Positions 1 to 9,811 of a DNA stretch of 64,000 nucleotides are shown one piece after another. Position 1 is the first letter of the stretch. Each line of letters starts with the position of its first letter. The position numbers and the translations under genes are program-made. The stretch lies in NCBI GenBank assembly GCA_029465975.1, contig CM055749.1, positions 12,179,071 to 12,243,070 of the forward strand, written 5' to 3'. Under the pieces are notes generated by a model, which did not search any database, was not told where the DNA came from, and saw only the letters and a list, made by a program, of their open reading frames with translations. The stretch is from Dallia pectoralis (taxonomy: Eukaryota > Chordata > Actinopteri > Esociformes > Umbridae).

Positions 1-1024
1 ACAAATCTGAGGTCTCATAGTGAACATGGAACCAATCTGAGGTCTCATAGTGAACATGCAACCAGCCTGAGGTCTCATAGTGAACATGCAACCAACCTGA
101 GGTCTCATAGTGAACATGGAACCAACCTGAGGTCTCATAGTGAACATGCAACCAGCCTGAGGTCTCATAGTGAACATGCAACCAGCGTGAGATCTCATAG
201 TGAACATGCAACAAGCCTGAGGTCTCATAGTGAACATGCAACCAGCCTGAGGTCTCATAGTGAACATGGAACCAACCTGAGGTCTCATAGTGAACACGCA
301 ACCAACCTGAGGTCTCATAGTGAACATGGAACCAACCTGAGGTCTCATAGTGAACATGCAACCAGCCTGAGATCTCATAGTGAACATGCAACCAGCCTGA
401 GGTCTCATAGTGAACATGCAACCAGCCTGAGGTCTCCTAGTGTACATGCAACCAACCTGAGGTCTCATAGTGAACATGCAACCAACCTGAGGTCTCCTAG
501 TGTACATGCAACCAACCTGAGGTCTCATAGTGAACATGCAACCAGCCTGAGGTCTCATAGTGAACATGCAACCAGCCTGAGGTCTCCTAGTGTACATGCA
601 ACCAACCTGAGGTCTCATAGTGAACATGGAACCAACCTGAGGTCTCATAGTGAACATGGAACCAGCCTGAGGTCTCATAGTGAACATGGAACCAACCTGA
701 GGTCTCATAGTGAACATGGAACCAACCTGAGGTCTCATAGTGAACACGCAACCAACCTGAGGTCTCATAGTGAACATGGAACCAGCCTGAGGTATCATAG
801 TGAACACGCAACCAGCCTGAGGTCTCATAGTGAACATGCAACCAACCTGAGGTCTCATAGTGAACATGCAACCAGCCTGAGGTCTCATAGTGAACATGGA
901 ACCAACCTGAGGTCTCATAGTGAACATGCAACCAACCTGAGGTCTCATAGTGAACATGCAACCAGCCTGAGGTCTCATAGTGAACATGGAACCAACCTGA
1001 GGTCTCATAGTGAACATGCAACCA
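1..1024. repeat. 30-bp minisatellite, about 34 copies
   Basis: A 30-bp unit beginning GGTCTCATAGTGAACATG repeats without interruption from the window edge to about 1024, with mainly point variants (ATGCA/ATGGA, CATAG/CCTAG). The period is a multiple of three and the unit has no stop in one frame on each strand, so apparent proteins arise on both strands (LRSHSEHATN-type on plus, GWLHVHYETS-type on minus). The array runs off the left edge, so its true size is unknown. Confidence 0.97.
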
Positions 1025-3731
1025 TCTAGGTTTCAGCAAGTTCGCTTTCATCATGCAGATTTAAGGTAATTGCTTGCCTTGTCCTGTCCTTATAAAGAGC
1101 TGTGTGAAGTGTTCTGGGCCGAGAGGTACATTACCTTCCCCTTTTCCAGACACCTGTTATTAATTCTCCCCTGTATAATCAGAAAACCTGTGAGGTATCA
1201 GCCAGGCTTCAGGATGGGAGGATGACAAATGAATTGCCAGGTCAGAAAAATGAAGTGAAATTATTCTTCCCTGGGAATTCTTGTTTCACATCCATGAGAT
1301 GCATTGTTCTGTTCTCCCTCTCTCTGGGATAATGGATGGGTTAGCACATGGAAGCACAGTGCAGAATGTCAATAAATAGTTAATGTTCTGGAAAGTCCCA
1401 TAAAAGGGAGGCCTAGAAACTGCTGTAGCTCCATGGCACTCAACTGTTGGTGTAGGAGAAATTTAATGGTTGAGTAGCAAGAATACTTACAAGTGAAAAA
1501 GAAAAGGCTTTGACTTTTTCAAAGACCATGTTCTCCCTGGACTATGATCCTAAAGCTTTGGCACACCAACAGATTACTCTCGGCTATGTGTTTTCTTACC
1601 AGAAAGTGATGTGATGAGGTTCATGTCTTTTAGTGTTGTTGAACTATGCTACCCAGTTCTGTTATGCAGAATATAGACTACATTTATAAGGCCGAGCAAG
1701 ACCACTAAACAGAGGTGTTTCTTCTGTACTCTGCTCAGCTTTGCCCAAGTGCAGAACATGATGCAAACACGGACATAGCAGCCATAGCATGTATGGTCTT
1801 GGGATAAAAGTCAGGAATAAACTCGGGTCCACGGCCACTCCAGAAAATAAAATGGGGGGAAAACATTTGTTTGGGCTGTTTCTCATTTGAGAATACAAAA
1901 ACAGGGGAGAACGCGGAGTGAAACAGAAGATAATTTATTAAAACTGACACGGTGCCCTTTTAAGGCCATTTAAAGCCCTCCTTTGCATATATAGAGGTTT
2001 CATTCTAATCAGGTTTTTAAATCCTTTTGCCTTGCTGTCTTTCCTCTGCCGCTGAAGCTGGCCACCTGCAAATGTCACCGATGCTGCCTCACATACAAAT
2101 ACCAGCCTTTTACCATTTCACCGTTTACAACTGAGAACACACATAATAAGGGCACATATATAGAGTGTAAACGCATTGTAATGTCCCGTTATATTTGTAT
2201 GGTCAGTGGATGTGGCATGGCATTTTAGGTTTGTGGTTTTTACTATAGCAAAGGGCTGTGGCGGGTTTGGATAGCTGATTCTTACAGAAACATGTTACGG
2301 ATACAGGTAGCCTGTGTGTGAATGTGTGTTTCCCCTGTCCTTCAGCCCCCCTTACAGGGGTCCCTTATGTTCCCGGGGGCTCGTTGGTGTGTCCTCTGTT
2401 CGCCATCAGTCCACTTTATCCATTGCCGAGTGGACCAATCAGTGGGTACTTCTCCTGATTGCACCACCTGCCCATGTTTTCATTGCCCAATCACATCACA
2501 CTTCGTTTGGCTTAATAACCCAGTTGGTTGTGTTTCAACCCATACACTTTTTACTTTCTTAGACACAGATACAAATAACGTTTTTAAACACCGGACCTTT
2601 TGATAGACAGACAGAGTGCATACAGACATGTACATAGTTTTCCTATTACATCTCACCGTTTTCTCTCTCATTTGAGTATGTTTTGTTGTGGTGCCGTGTT
2701 TACTGCTGTCTTGCCACACTGTGTATGGGCATACACTACTGTAGAGACACTGTTTCTATGCGCTAGCTAGAACTTGGTGGGCCACCCACTGTACTTTGTG
2801 TGGTTAGTAGAAAGCTAAGTGATTCTTCCGACAGGCAAAGATCAGTTTTGGCATATTTATTATTTGTTTCCTGCGGTCACCTATCTCCCCAAACTGTTTG
2901 CGGTGCGTTAAAGTCAACGGTGTTCGATGGTAGTTTTGGTTGTCTGTGATTATTGTTTTTTTTATTGTTCCTCCTAACATTTATAATTTGCATGATATGT
3001 TACTGGTCTCAATACCAACATGTGAGAATAACATTCTGGGAAAAATCTTGCACTAAAATGCAAACGTGAAATGTGAAAAATAGTAATCGTGACTAAACAG
3101 TTTTCTAAGTTCGTAAAACAAGGTAAACACACACACATGTTGACATACTTCACAGCCTTTGGGCATTATCCTTGATAATACACATTGTGCTGCAGATGAA
3201 TTCTCATGGCTCATCTATTCACAGTGGAGTGAAATGAAATGCCAATAAACAGCGCTATCTCAGTTCAGATAATATTTACTGCTAGTTGCATCAGGTTAGT
3301 CTGCTATATATTTGAAGGATTTATTTTTCATGTGTTTGTGGGAGGAAGGATGTTTTCTCTTTTGCATTTGGTATTTTTATATAAAGCATTGAGCAAATCA
3401 CCTTGGGCTGTCTGTCCGTCTGCTAGACTGTCTGATTAGTGAATGTGGTAGTTTTGTGTTATACATGGCTCATCTCTGATTATGGCTGGACCATGTAGTA
3501 GGCTACTAATTAAAACAGGTCACATATTTATTCTTCTGTATGACGGCACGATATGTAGAGGTTCACATTAAATTGGATGACTTTTGGATGATGATTTGCA
3601 TTTAAAAAATGGGTAACTTGCAGAATAATTGATTAATTGATTCAAAATGTATTTTCATGTTTTCAAAGGATTGAGCAGTAATAAGGCTAATTCTCAAGGA
3701 TCCTGAAATATTTTCACAATACTTAGGTGTC
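1025..3731. other. No gene recognised; AT-rich single-copy-like DNA
   Basis: I see only short chance reading frames here (under 95 codons, overlapping on both strands), no splice-framed exon I trust, no RNA gene and no clear repeat. It ends at the target duplication of the LTR element. Confidence 0.6.
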
Positions 3732-3736
3732 AGTAT

Positions 3737-4150
3737 TGTCACGCTCTGCCTTTTGGCAGATGGCAAGGAACAGACACAATTGCAGAGAATCCTTTCCAAA
3801 AACAGGGTTTTTATTCTCATCCAGGCAGAACAGGCACTAGAAACAAGAACCTTAAACAATAGAAACAACTAATCAAAATCACCTTCCCCGAACACACAAT
3901 ATTAATATATATAAACATAAACCCGCATCAAACACAGAACCAGAAAACAGAAAACCCACATACCTTAAACAATGAGCCGCACAGACTAACAAACAAGGAC
4001 TAACTTAAATACCCGCACTAACGAAGACAACACAAAACAGGTGAGAAAGAACCACAGGTGGTTTCAATGTCCCTAATTTTCCCTCTCTCCGGAAGCGGGG
4101 GAGGTGTCATCACCACCATGGAGTGCGAGGACAGGGCTCTGTCCCTTACA
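3737..4150 (-). repeat. 3' LTR of element 1
   Basis: 414 bp, TG...CA ends, indistinguishable from 7512-7925. Read on the minus strand it has a TATA-like TATTTAA, the decamer GCGGCTCATT (complement at 3971-3980) 24 nt further on, and an AATAAA signal (complement at 3810-3815). That is a normal U3-R-U5 order with the poly(A) signal about 75 nt before the LTR end. Confidence 0.95.
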
Positions 4151-4165
4151 GAATCCCCCACCAAG
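4151..4165 (-). other. Polypurine tract of element 1
   Basis: Reading minus toward the 3' LTR, the interior ends GGTGGGGGATTC directly before TGTAAG. A purine run at this place is the expected plus-strand primer of an LTR element. Element 2 has the same core GTGGGGGAT at the same position. Confidence 0.8.
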
Positions 4166-4419
4166 GGGCGCGGCTCCTGAAGCGCCCAAAACACAAAAGC
4201 AGATATAATCCAAGAGTTGGACATGGGCAGGACGGAGAGACGGGTCTCGGGCAGGACAGAGGCTGACAGACCAGGAGGCCGCCCGGTCTGGTGGATGCCA
4301 GTCAGGAGACCGGACAGGTGGAGACGGGTCAGGAGACCGGACAGGCGACGACGGATCAGGTGGTCGACCCGGCGGGAGCAGGTCTGGAGGCCGGACAGGT
4401 AGAGACGGGTCATGGGTAC

Positions 4420-4975
4420 TACCCGGTGGGAGCGGGTCAGGAGGTCTACCCGGCGGGAGCGGGTCAGGAGGTCTACCCGGCGGAAGCGGATCTGGAGATC
4501 GACCCGGCGGATGCAGGTCAGGAGACAGGTCAGGAGGTCGACCCGGCGGATGCAGGTCAGGAGACAGGTCAGGAGGTCGACCCGGCGGATGAGGGTCAGG
4601 AGGTCGACCCGGCGGAGGCAGGTCAGGAGACAAGTCAGGAGGTCGACCCGGCGGATGAGGGTCAGGAGGTCGACCCGGCGGAAGCAGATCTGGAGGTCTA
4701 CCCGGCGGAAGCGGATCTGGAGATCGACCCGGCGGATGTGGGTCAGGAGGTCGACCCGGCGGAAGCAGATCTGGAGGTCTACCCGGCGGATGCAGGCCAG
4801 GAGACAGGTCAGGAGGTCGACCCGGCGGATGAGGGTCAGGAGGTCGACCCGGCGGAAGCAGATCTGGAGGTCTACCCGGCGGGAGCGTGTCTGGAGGTCT
4901 ACCCGGTGGGAGCGTGTCTGGAGGTCTACTCGGCGGGAGCAGATCTGGAGGTCGGACAGGAGGGTGCAGGTCTAG
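4420..4975. repeat. Mixed minisatellite in element 1 (GGTCGACCCGGCGG units)
   Basis: Units beginning AGGTCGACCCGGCGG or AGGTCTACCCGGCGG recur with spacings near 24 and 33 bp in a higher-order pattern, interrupted by GGAGACAGGTCAGG pieces. On the minus strand they encode PPGRPPDL/PHPPGRPPD repeats. Confidence 0.85.
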
Positions 4976-7509
4976 AGGTCGACCAGGCAGAGACGGTTCA
5001 GGAGGCAGTGCCGGGGGAGACGGGTCAGGAGGCAGTGCCGGGGGAGACGGTGCAGGTGGCCGCGCCGGAGGACACGGTTCAGGTGGCCGCGCCGGAGGAC
5101 ACGGTTCAGGTGGCCGCGCCGGAGGACACGGTTCAGGTGGCCGCGCCGGAGGCCACGGTTCAGGAGGCCGCGCCGTTGGACACGGTTCAGGAGGCCGTGC
5201 CGGAGGACACGGTTCAGGAGGCCGTGCCGGAGGACACGGTTCAGGAGGCCGTGCAGGAGGACACGGTTCAGGAGGCCGTGCCGGAGAACACGGTTCAGGA
5301 GGCCGTGCCGGAGGACACGGTTCAGGTGGCCGGGGAACCGGCTTTGGCCCGACAGTAGTCCTTGGCCCGGCAACAGTCCTTGGCCCGGGAACTGGCTCGG
5401 CCAGGATGACGGCCTCGGGCATTGGACGGGGCTCGAAGACAGGACGGGGCTCGAGGACAGGACGGGGGACCGGACTGAAGTCAGGCAGGGGGACAGGACG
5501 GGAGTCAGGCAGGGGGACAGGACTGGAGTCAGGCAGGGGGACAGGACTGGAGTCAGGCAGGGGGACAGGACTGGAGTCAGGCAGGGGGACAGGACTGGAG
5601 TCAGGCAGGGGGACAGGACTGGAGTCAGGCAGGGGGACAGGACTGGAGTCAGGCAGGGGGACAGGACTGGAGTCAGGCAGGGGGACAGGACTGGAGTCAG
5701 GCAGGGGGACAGGACTGGAGTCAGGCAGGGGGACAGGACTGGAGTGAGCTCTGGAGTGAGCTCTGGGTCTGGAGTGAGCTCTGGGTCTGGAGTGAGCTCT
5801 GGGTCTGGAGTGAGCTCTGGGTCTGGAGTGAGCTCTGGGTCTGGAGTGAGCTCTGGGTCTGGAGTGAGCTCTGGGTCTGGAGTGAGCTCTGGGTCTGGAG
5901 TGAGCTCTGGGTCTGGAGTGAGCTCTGGGTCTGGAGTGAGCTCTGGGTCTGGAGTGAGCTCTGGGTCTGGAGTGAGCTCTGGGTCTGGAGTGAGCTCGGG
6001 GTCTGGAGTGAGCTCGGGGACTGGGACAGACACGGGGACTGGGACAGACACGGGGACTGGGACAGACACGGGGACTGGGACAGACACGGGGACTGGGACA
6101 GACACGGGGACTGGGACAGACACGGGGACTGGGACAGACACGGGGACTGGGACAGACACGGGGACTGGGACAGACACGGGGACTGGGACAGACACGGGGA
6201 CTGGGACAGACACGGGGACAGGCTCAGAGACGGGGACAGGCTCAGAGACGGGGACAGGCTCAGAGACGGGGACAGGCTCAGAGACGGGGACAGGCTCAGA
6301 CTGGGAAACGAGCTTAGGCAGAGAAACTGGGACTGGGACAGGCAGGGAGACTGGGACTGGGACAGGCAGGGAAACTGGGACTGGGACAGGCTCAGGCTGG
6401 GAACCTGGGACAGGCAAAGACACGGGGACTGGCTCTGGCAAGGACACGGGGACTGGCTCTGGCAAGGACACGGGGACCGGCTCAGGCCAGGACACGGGGA
6501 CCGGCTCAGGCCAGGACACGGGGACAGACTCGGGCAAGGAAACTGGAGGGAGCTCGGTGACTGGCCGAAGGTGTGGTGCACGGCGGAGAAGTTGTGCCCT
6601 CAGGTAGTCCAGGAGCTCAGGGCAGAGATCTTCTTGTCCCTTCCTCCACACGAAGAACTCCTGATGCCACCACCTCCTTTCATCGTCCATCACCGCCACC
6701 TCCTGGACCCAGGCCAGAAAGTCGACAAATACCCCCAGATCCTCCCGTAGAGCCCTCTCCAAGGCCGGGGAGGTAGCCGATGGTGGCGTGGGCCTGGAGG
6801 ACACCGGATAGACCGGTTCATAGGGGCCCGTTTCGAGCGGCGGGGCGGCAGCCATCTCGTGCTGCGGGGCGGCAGCCATCTCGTGCTGCGGGGCGGCAGC
6901 CATCTCGTGCTGCGGGGCGGCAGCCATCTCGTGCTGCGGGGCGGCAGCCATCTCGTGCTGCGGGGCGGCAGCCATCTCGTGCTGCGGGGCGGCAGCCATC
7001 TCGTGCTGCGGGGCGGCAGCCATCTCGTGCTGCGGGGCGGCAGCCATCTCGTGCTGCGGGGCGGCAGCCATCTCGTGCTGCGGGGCGGCAGCCATCTCGT
7101 GCTGCGGGGCGACAGCCATCTCGTGCTGCGGGACGGCAGTCATCTTGAGCTGCGGGGCGGCAGCCATCTTGTGCTGCGGGGCGACAGCCATCTTGTGCTG
7201 CGGAGGAGATTCGAGCCCCAGCCGAATATAGTGCTCCCGGCTGATTCTCTCCGCCTCGTCCTCCTCCTCTGGCTCCTCCCAGTACTCCTCTGAATCCTCC
7301 TCGGATTCAGCGCAGCGAGTCATCTCCCACTCTCTCTGCTCCCAGTAACCCGCTGGTAGCCACATCGGTGGCGGCGCGGATGGTCGAGGAGGAAGGGGTG
7401 GTCCTCGCCTTATGGCGCATCGGCGCAAACATACTGGGAACTCCATTGGCGGCCCGTAAGTGGACGAGCAGCTCCTCATTCTCCGCTGTGTCGTAAATCG
7501 GCGGCTCAT
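4972..7509 (-). CDS. Repeat-built protein of LTR element 1, N-terminal 845 codons
   Basis: I start it at the ATG at 7509-7507, inside the self-priming site 2 bases after the 5' LTR, because element 2 has its ATG at exactly the same place; upstream in-frame codons lie in the LTR. Residues 1-60 are basic and Pro-rich, 60-95 strongly acidic (EEDSEEYWEEPEEEDEAE). Residues 103 to about 225 are 8-residue PQHEMAAA units. A unique, probably helical Trp-rich stretch follows (DFLAWVQEV...RRWWHQEFFVW), then PVSLPEPV, VSVPVP, ELTPDP and LTPVLSPC arrays, and a final part with LLNRVLRHG units. No enzyme motif, zinc knuckle or signal peptide is seen. The end at 4972 is probably artificial because the neighbouring arrays favour another frame. 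A Gag-like structural role is a guess. Confidence 0.55.
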   Translation of the reverse strand: MSRRFTTQRRMRSCSSTYGPPMEFPVCLRRCAIRRGPPLPPRPSAPPPMWLPAGYWEQREWEMTRCAESEEDSEEYWEEPEEEDEAERISREHYIRLGLESPPQHKMAVAPQHKMAAAPQLKMTAVPQHEMAVAPQHEMAAAPQHEMAAAPQHEMAAAPQHEMAAAPQHEMAAAPQHEMAAAPQHEMAAAPQHEMAAAPQHEMAAAPQHEMAAAPQHEMAAAPPLETGPYEPVYPVSSRPTPPSATSPALERALREDLGVFVDFLAWVQEVAVMDDERRWWHQEFFVWRKGQEDLCPELLDYLRAQLLRRAPHLRPVTELPPVSLPESVPVSWPEPVPVSWPEPVPVSLPEPVPVSLPEPVPVSLPVPGSQPEPVPVPVSLPVPVPVSLPVPVPVSLPKLVSQSEPVPVSEPVPVSEPVPVSEPVPVSEPVPVSVPVPVSVPVPVSVPVPVSVPVPVSVPVPVSVPVPVSVPVPVSVPVPVSVPVPVSVPVPVSVPVPELTPDPELTPDPELTPDPELTPDPELTPDPELTPDPELTPDPELTPDPELTPDPELTPDPELTPDPELTPDPELTPDPELTPDPELTPELTPVLSPCLTPVLSPCLTPVLSPCLTPVLSPCLTPVLSPCLTPVLSPCLTPVLSPCLTPVLSPCLTPVLSPCLTPVLSPCLTPVLSPCLTSVRSPVLSSSPVLSSSPVQCPRPSSWPSQFPGQGLLPGQGLLSGQSRFPGHLNRVLRHGLLNRVLRHGLLNRVLLHGLLNRVLRHGLLNRVLRHGLLNRVQRRGLLNRGLRRGHLNRVLRRGHLNRVLRRGHLNRVLRRGHLHRLPRHCLLTRLPRHCLLNRLCLVDL
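4990..5335. repeat. 27-bp minisatellite in element 1
   Basis: The unit GGAGGACACGGTTCAGG plus GGCCGYGCC repeats about a dozen times with few variants. On the minus strand it encodes the 9-residue unit RPPEPCPPA. Confidence 0.9.
5455..5745. repeat. 24-bp minisatellite in element 1
   Basis: About 11 near-identical copies of a 24-bp unit beginning CAGGCAGGGGGACAGGAC. On the minus strand it can be read as LTPVLSPC in the frame of the N-terminal part or PDSSPVPL in the frame of the downstream part; neither has stops. Confidence 0.93.
5746..6305. repeat. Three successive 18-bp minisatellites in element 1
   Basis: GAGCTCTGGGTCTGGAGT units (about 5746-6010), then GGGACAGACACGGGGACT units (to about 6225), then GACAGGCTCAGAGACGGG units. 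On the minus strand they encode ELTPDP, VSVPVP and PVSEPV repeats in the frame of the 845-codon reading frame. Confidence 0.93.
6840..7205. repeat. 24-bp minisatellite encoding APQHEMAA units
   Basis: About 15 copies of a 24-bp unit containing GGGGCGGCAGCCATCT. The minus strand encodes 8-residue units of the form PQHEMAAA or PQHKMAVA. The copies nearest the 5' LTR contain AAGATGGC and later ones GAGATGGC, a core resembling the YY1 consensus AAnATGGCGGC. Confidence 0.93.
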
Positions 7510-7510
7510 T
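7501..7510 (-). other. Self-priming site (PBS) of element 1
   Basis: The plus strand reads GCGGCTCATT next to the LTR, so the minus-strand RNA has AATGAGCCGC. This is perfectly complementary over 10 nt to the decamer GCGGCTCATT in the minus strand of the LTR (complement at 7746-7755). There is no TGG expected for a tRNA-primed site. Tf1/sushi elements are known to prime from their own RNA 5' end annealed at this position. Confidence 0.8.
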
Positions 7511-7511
7511 C

Positions 7512-7925
7512 TGTCACGCTCTGCCTTTTGGCAGATGGCAAGGAACAGACACAATTGCAGAGAATCCTTTCCAAAAACAGGGTTTTTATTCTCATCCAGG
7601 CAGAACAGGCACTAGAAACAAGAACCTTAAACAATAGAAACAACTAATCAAAATCACCTTCCCCGAACACACAATATTAATATATATAAACATAAACCCG
7701 CATCAAACACAGAACCAGAAAACAGAAAACCCACATACCTTAAACAATGAGCCGCACAGACTAACAAACAAGGACTAACTTAAATACCCGCACTAACGAA
7801 GACAACACAAAACAGGTGAGAAAGAACCACAGGTGGTTTCAATGTCCCTAATTTTCCCTCTCTCCGGAAGCGGGGGAGGTGTCATCACCACCATGGAGTG
7901 CGAGGACAGGGCTCTGTCCCTTACA
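7512..7925 (-). repeat. 5' LTR of element 1
   Basis: 414-bp copy matching 3737-4150, with the duplicated target AGTAT immediately outside at 7926-7930. Confidence 0.95.
7746..7786 (-). promoter_or_regulatory. LTR promoter of element 1: TATA-like box and predicted RNA start
   Basis: On the minus strand TATTTAA (complement at 7780-7786) is followed after 24 nt by GCGGCTCATT (complement at 7746-7755). About 30 nt from the start of a TATA box is the normal place for transcription initiation, so the decamer is predicted to be the RNA 5' end that anneals to the priming site. Confidence 0.65.
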
Positions 7926-7930
7926 AGTAT

Positions 7931-9640
7931 CGCCACAAATGTGTTGATTTAACAAACATATTGCTTACCATATGTAAGAGAGAAACTAGTGAGAGCTGTG
8001 AGAAATAATTGATGGAAATAAAAATACTGAAAATGAATTCACTCCCCAGATTAAAATAGAATGGCGAACCAGCTTGAAAAATTGCCCACTGCTCACTAAT
8101 ATGCGGTCTTCAAATCTTCACACAATCTCATAAACAAATGACAGGCGATATGTAATTTATCTGTAAAATGTCTAGCTCAAATTAACATTTAATATTTAAT
8201 TAAAATGTTCAACATTTTGCAGAAAATGTAAACGAGACAAAAATTATCACACGATGCATAGAAAAAGCAAAACAATATTGAAGGTTGAATTAAATTATGT
8301 TATTACCAAAAAATGCCATTGTAAAATACAATTTACAGAGTCATAAGCTTCTCCTTAACCAAATTAATTTTAACAGCGAAACAATCCCCATCTAGTATTG
8401 ATGGAATACTGTTTGTAAAGTGTGTCTCAATAACATTTACAATTAAAGCAGCAAGCAGCATTGAGTGGGGTTCAGCAAACTGCACTTAATAGCCTTACTG
8501 AACCATTTGTGCTGAGAAACACACATAAAACATATGTTCACAGTAGCACCGAATGTAGGATGGAGGAGTTTTCCAAAATATCCATCATGGTAAGCTTTAT
8601 TGCTCCCAATGGCAAAACTGTTTTTGTAAGATTACCCCATGTGCTTCTTTTCAGACATTTACTCACGTATAGTGAGCAATGTAAGCTTGCAAATGTGGCA
8701 AACTCAATAGCGCCACCCTCTGGTTAATTGGAAATTGCTTGGAGCAATTTGGTCGTTTCATTATTGTAAATGTACAAATATTTGAGTTTTTGAATGTGCC
8801 AATTTGTGCAAAACTACGCCATGCACATGTTTGTTGGTAAACAGCAGCCAAATTTATTCATGTACACATTTTGTTCATATAAACTGAAATACTTTTGTAC
8901 AAACAAGAAAATAAGATTACATGAAGATTGTTCATTTGAGGCTAGAGAAGCGAGGTGTAAAGAGTTTTCTGTATTAACAATTTCGAAAACACAAAAATGT
9001 GAGCAGATGGAGGTATCTAACCTCTTTTCAGGGCTCTAACTCATGCAAGCTGATGACGCCCACCAAACTTACGTAAAAAAATCAATAGCACCACTGTGTG
9101 GTTAATTGGAAAGTGCTTGCTCTTTTTCACAAATTCTAAAGTATCATGACAATGCAAAAGTTAACGGATCCTGAGTGCAAATAATCGTAGCTGCCTCTGT
9201 TCAAGGCTTCAACTGAAAAAAAATTTGTGAGCTTGTAAATAAAACCCAATATTGGCACCGTGTGGTTGATAGCACTCATTTCTATCCTCTTATGATTTGG
9301 AAACATCCGTAGTAAATAAAACATAAATGTTAATAGAAATGACAATATTAATTGATCAATTAGCAGCCATATTTTAAACTACGGGCAACTTTTTATAGAT
9401 TTCAAAGACTTTCGTCCATAGAAACAAATTACATGAAGAGCAGATATTTGGTGCTATAGAGCGTGGTGGTTTTCACAAAATTCCATCATAGCAAAATGCA
9501 TTGGTCCCATTGGAAAAAATCATCATAGTTAGGAGTAATATGTGCCAATTATAAAGACTAGGTCACATTTGGCAGGCGTGGTGAGTATGCAAAAAGTGAT
9601 ATTTTGTGACTGTGACACTGTGGGGCAGGTTTGCGTGGGG
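7931..9640. other. No gene; degenerate old interspersed repeat
   Basis: AT-rich DNA. Diverged copies of two motifs recur: CCATCATGGTAAGC...CCCAATGGCAAAA near 8583-8622 is echoed near 9484-9520, and ATAGCGCCACCCTCTGGTTA near 8708 is echoed near 9083 and 9255. I read this as an old transposon-derived repeat of unknown class. Small reading frames here look like chance. Confidence 0.4.
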
Positions 9641-9688
9641 TTGCATCAGTAGTTGTGGGCCATTGGCCTGTACGACCATGCAAATTTG

Positions 9689-9811
9689 GGCCCTTTTGTT
9701 GCCTGGGAACGCCTCGGGATTCCCCAGTCAGAGCTGGCTAATGTTGCCCGGGAAAGGGAAGTTTGGGGTCCCCTGCTAGAGCTGCTACCCCCGCGACCCG
9801 ACCCCGGATAA
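9689..9811 (+). pseudogene. C-terminal end of a LINE reverse transcriptase (RTE/Rex-like)
   Basis: The plus strand reads GPFVAWERLGIP, then EREVW and LLPPRPDPG followed by TAA at 9809-9811, the end of the reading frame of a common fish non-LTR retrotransposon. The stop is followed by GCGGTTGAAGATGAGATGA, the usual short untranslated tail. Upstream sequence soon meets stops, so this is a 5'-truncated dead copy of a few hundred bases at most. The LINE nature is fairly sure; the clade name is from memory. Confidence 0.75.

Larger units (their letters stand above)
4073..5422 (-). pseudogene. Frame-shifted proline-rich continuation of the element 1 protein
   Basis: An open minus-strand frame of 449 codons, in a different frame from the 845-codon N-terminal part. 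It reads as Pro-rich units of the type RPPEPCPPA (about 9 residues, 27 bp) followed by PPGRPPDLHP-like units, then a non-repeated tail with an ICFCVLG segment. It runs over the polypurine tract into the LTR before stopping. Upstream the same frame is open through the 24-bp array as PDSSPVPL repeats and joins PVLEPRPVFEPRP-type sequence. I infer that the ancestral frame was continuous and that an indel near 5745, at the junction of two arrays, switched it. No host homologue is recognised. Confidence 0.5.
3737..7925 (-). mobile_element. Non-autonomous LTR retrotransposon, element 1 (complete)
   Basis: Two direct repeats of 414 bp (3737-4150 and 7512-7925), which I find identical by eye, start TGTCACG and end CTTACA. 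They are flanked by a 5-bp target duplication AGTAT (3732-3736 and 7926-7930). The coding strand is minus, so the 5' LTR is the right-hand copy. The 3.36-kb interior has no recognisable gag, protease, reverse transcriptase, RNase H or integrase. It holds a reading frame built from several back-to-back tandem arrays. A 10-nt self-priming site adjoins the 5' LTR and a polypurine tract adjoins the 3' LTR. From known families the design fits a Tf1/sushi-type Ty3/gypsy derivative whose gag-pol was replaced. Matching LTRs imply a recent insertion. Mobilisation in trans by an autonomous partner is inference. Confidence 0.93.

Noticed and set aside
187..1029. 280-codon plus frame of LRSHSEHAT repeats as a protein gene
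   Set aside because: It is a 30-bp minisatellite with open frames on both strands, no splice or start context and no unique sequence.
4887..6607. Two long plus-strand Gly/Ser/Thr-rich frames as genes
   Set aside because: They are antisense shadows of the element 1 arrays. The LTR polarity (TATA, poly(A) signal, priming site, polypurine tract) shows that minus is the coding strand.
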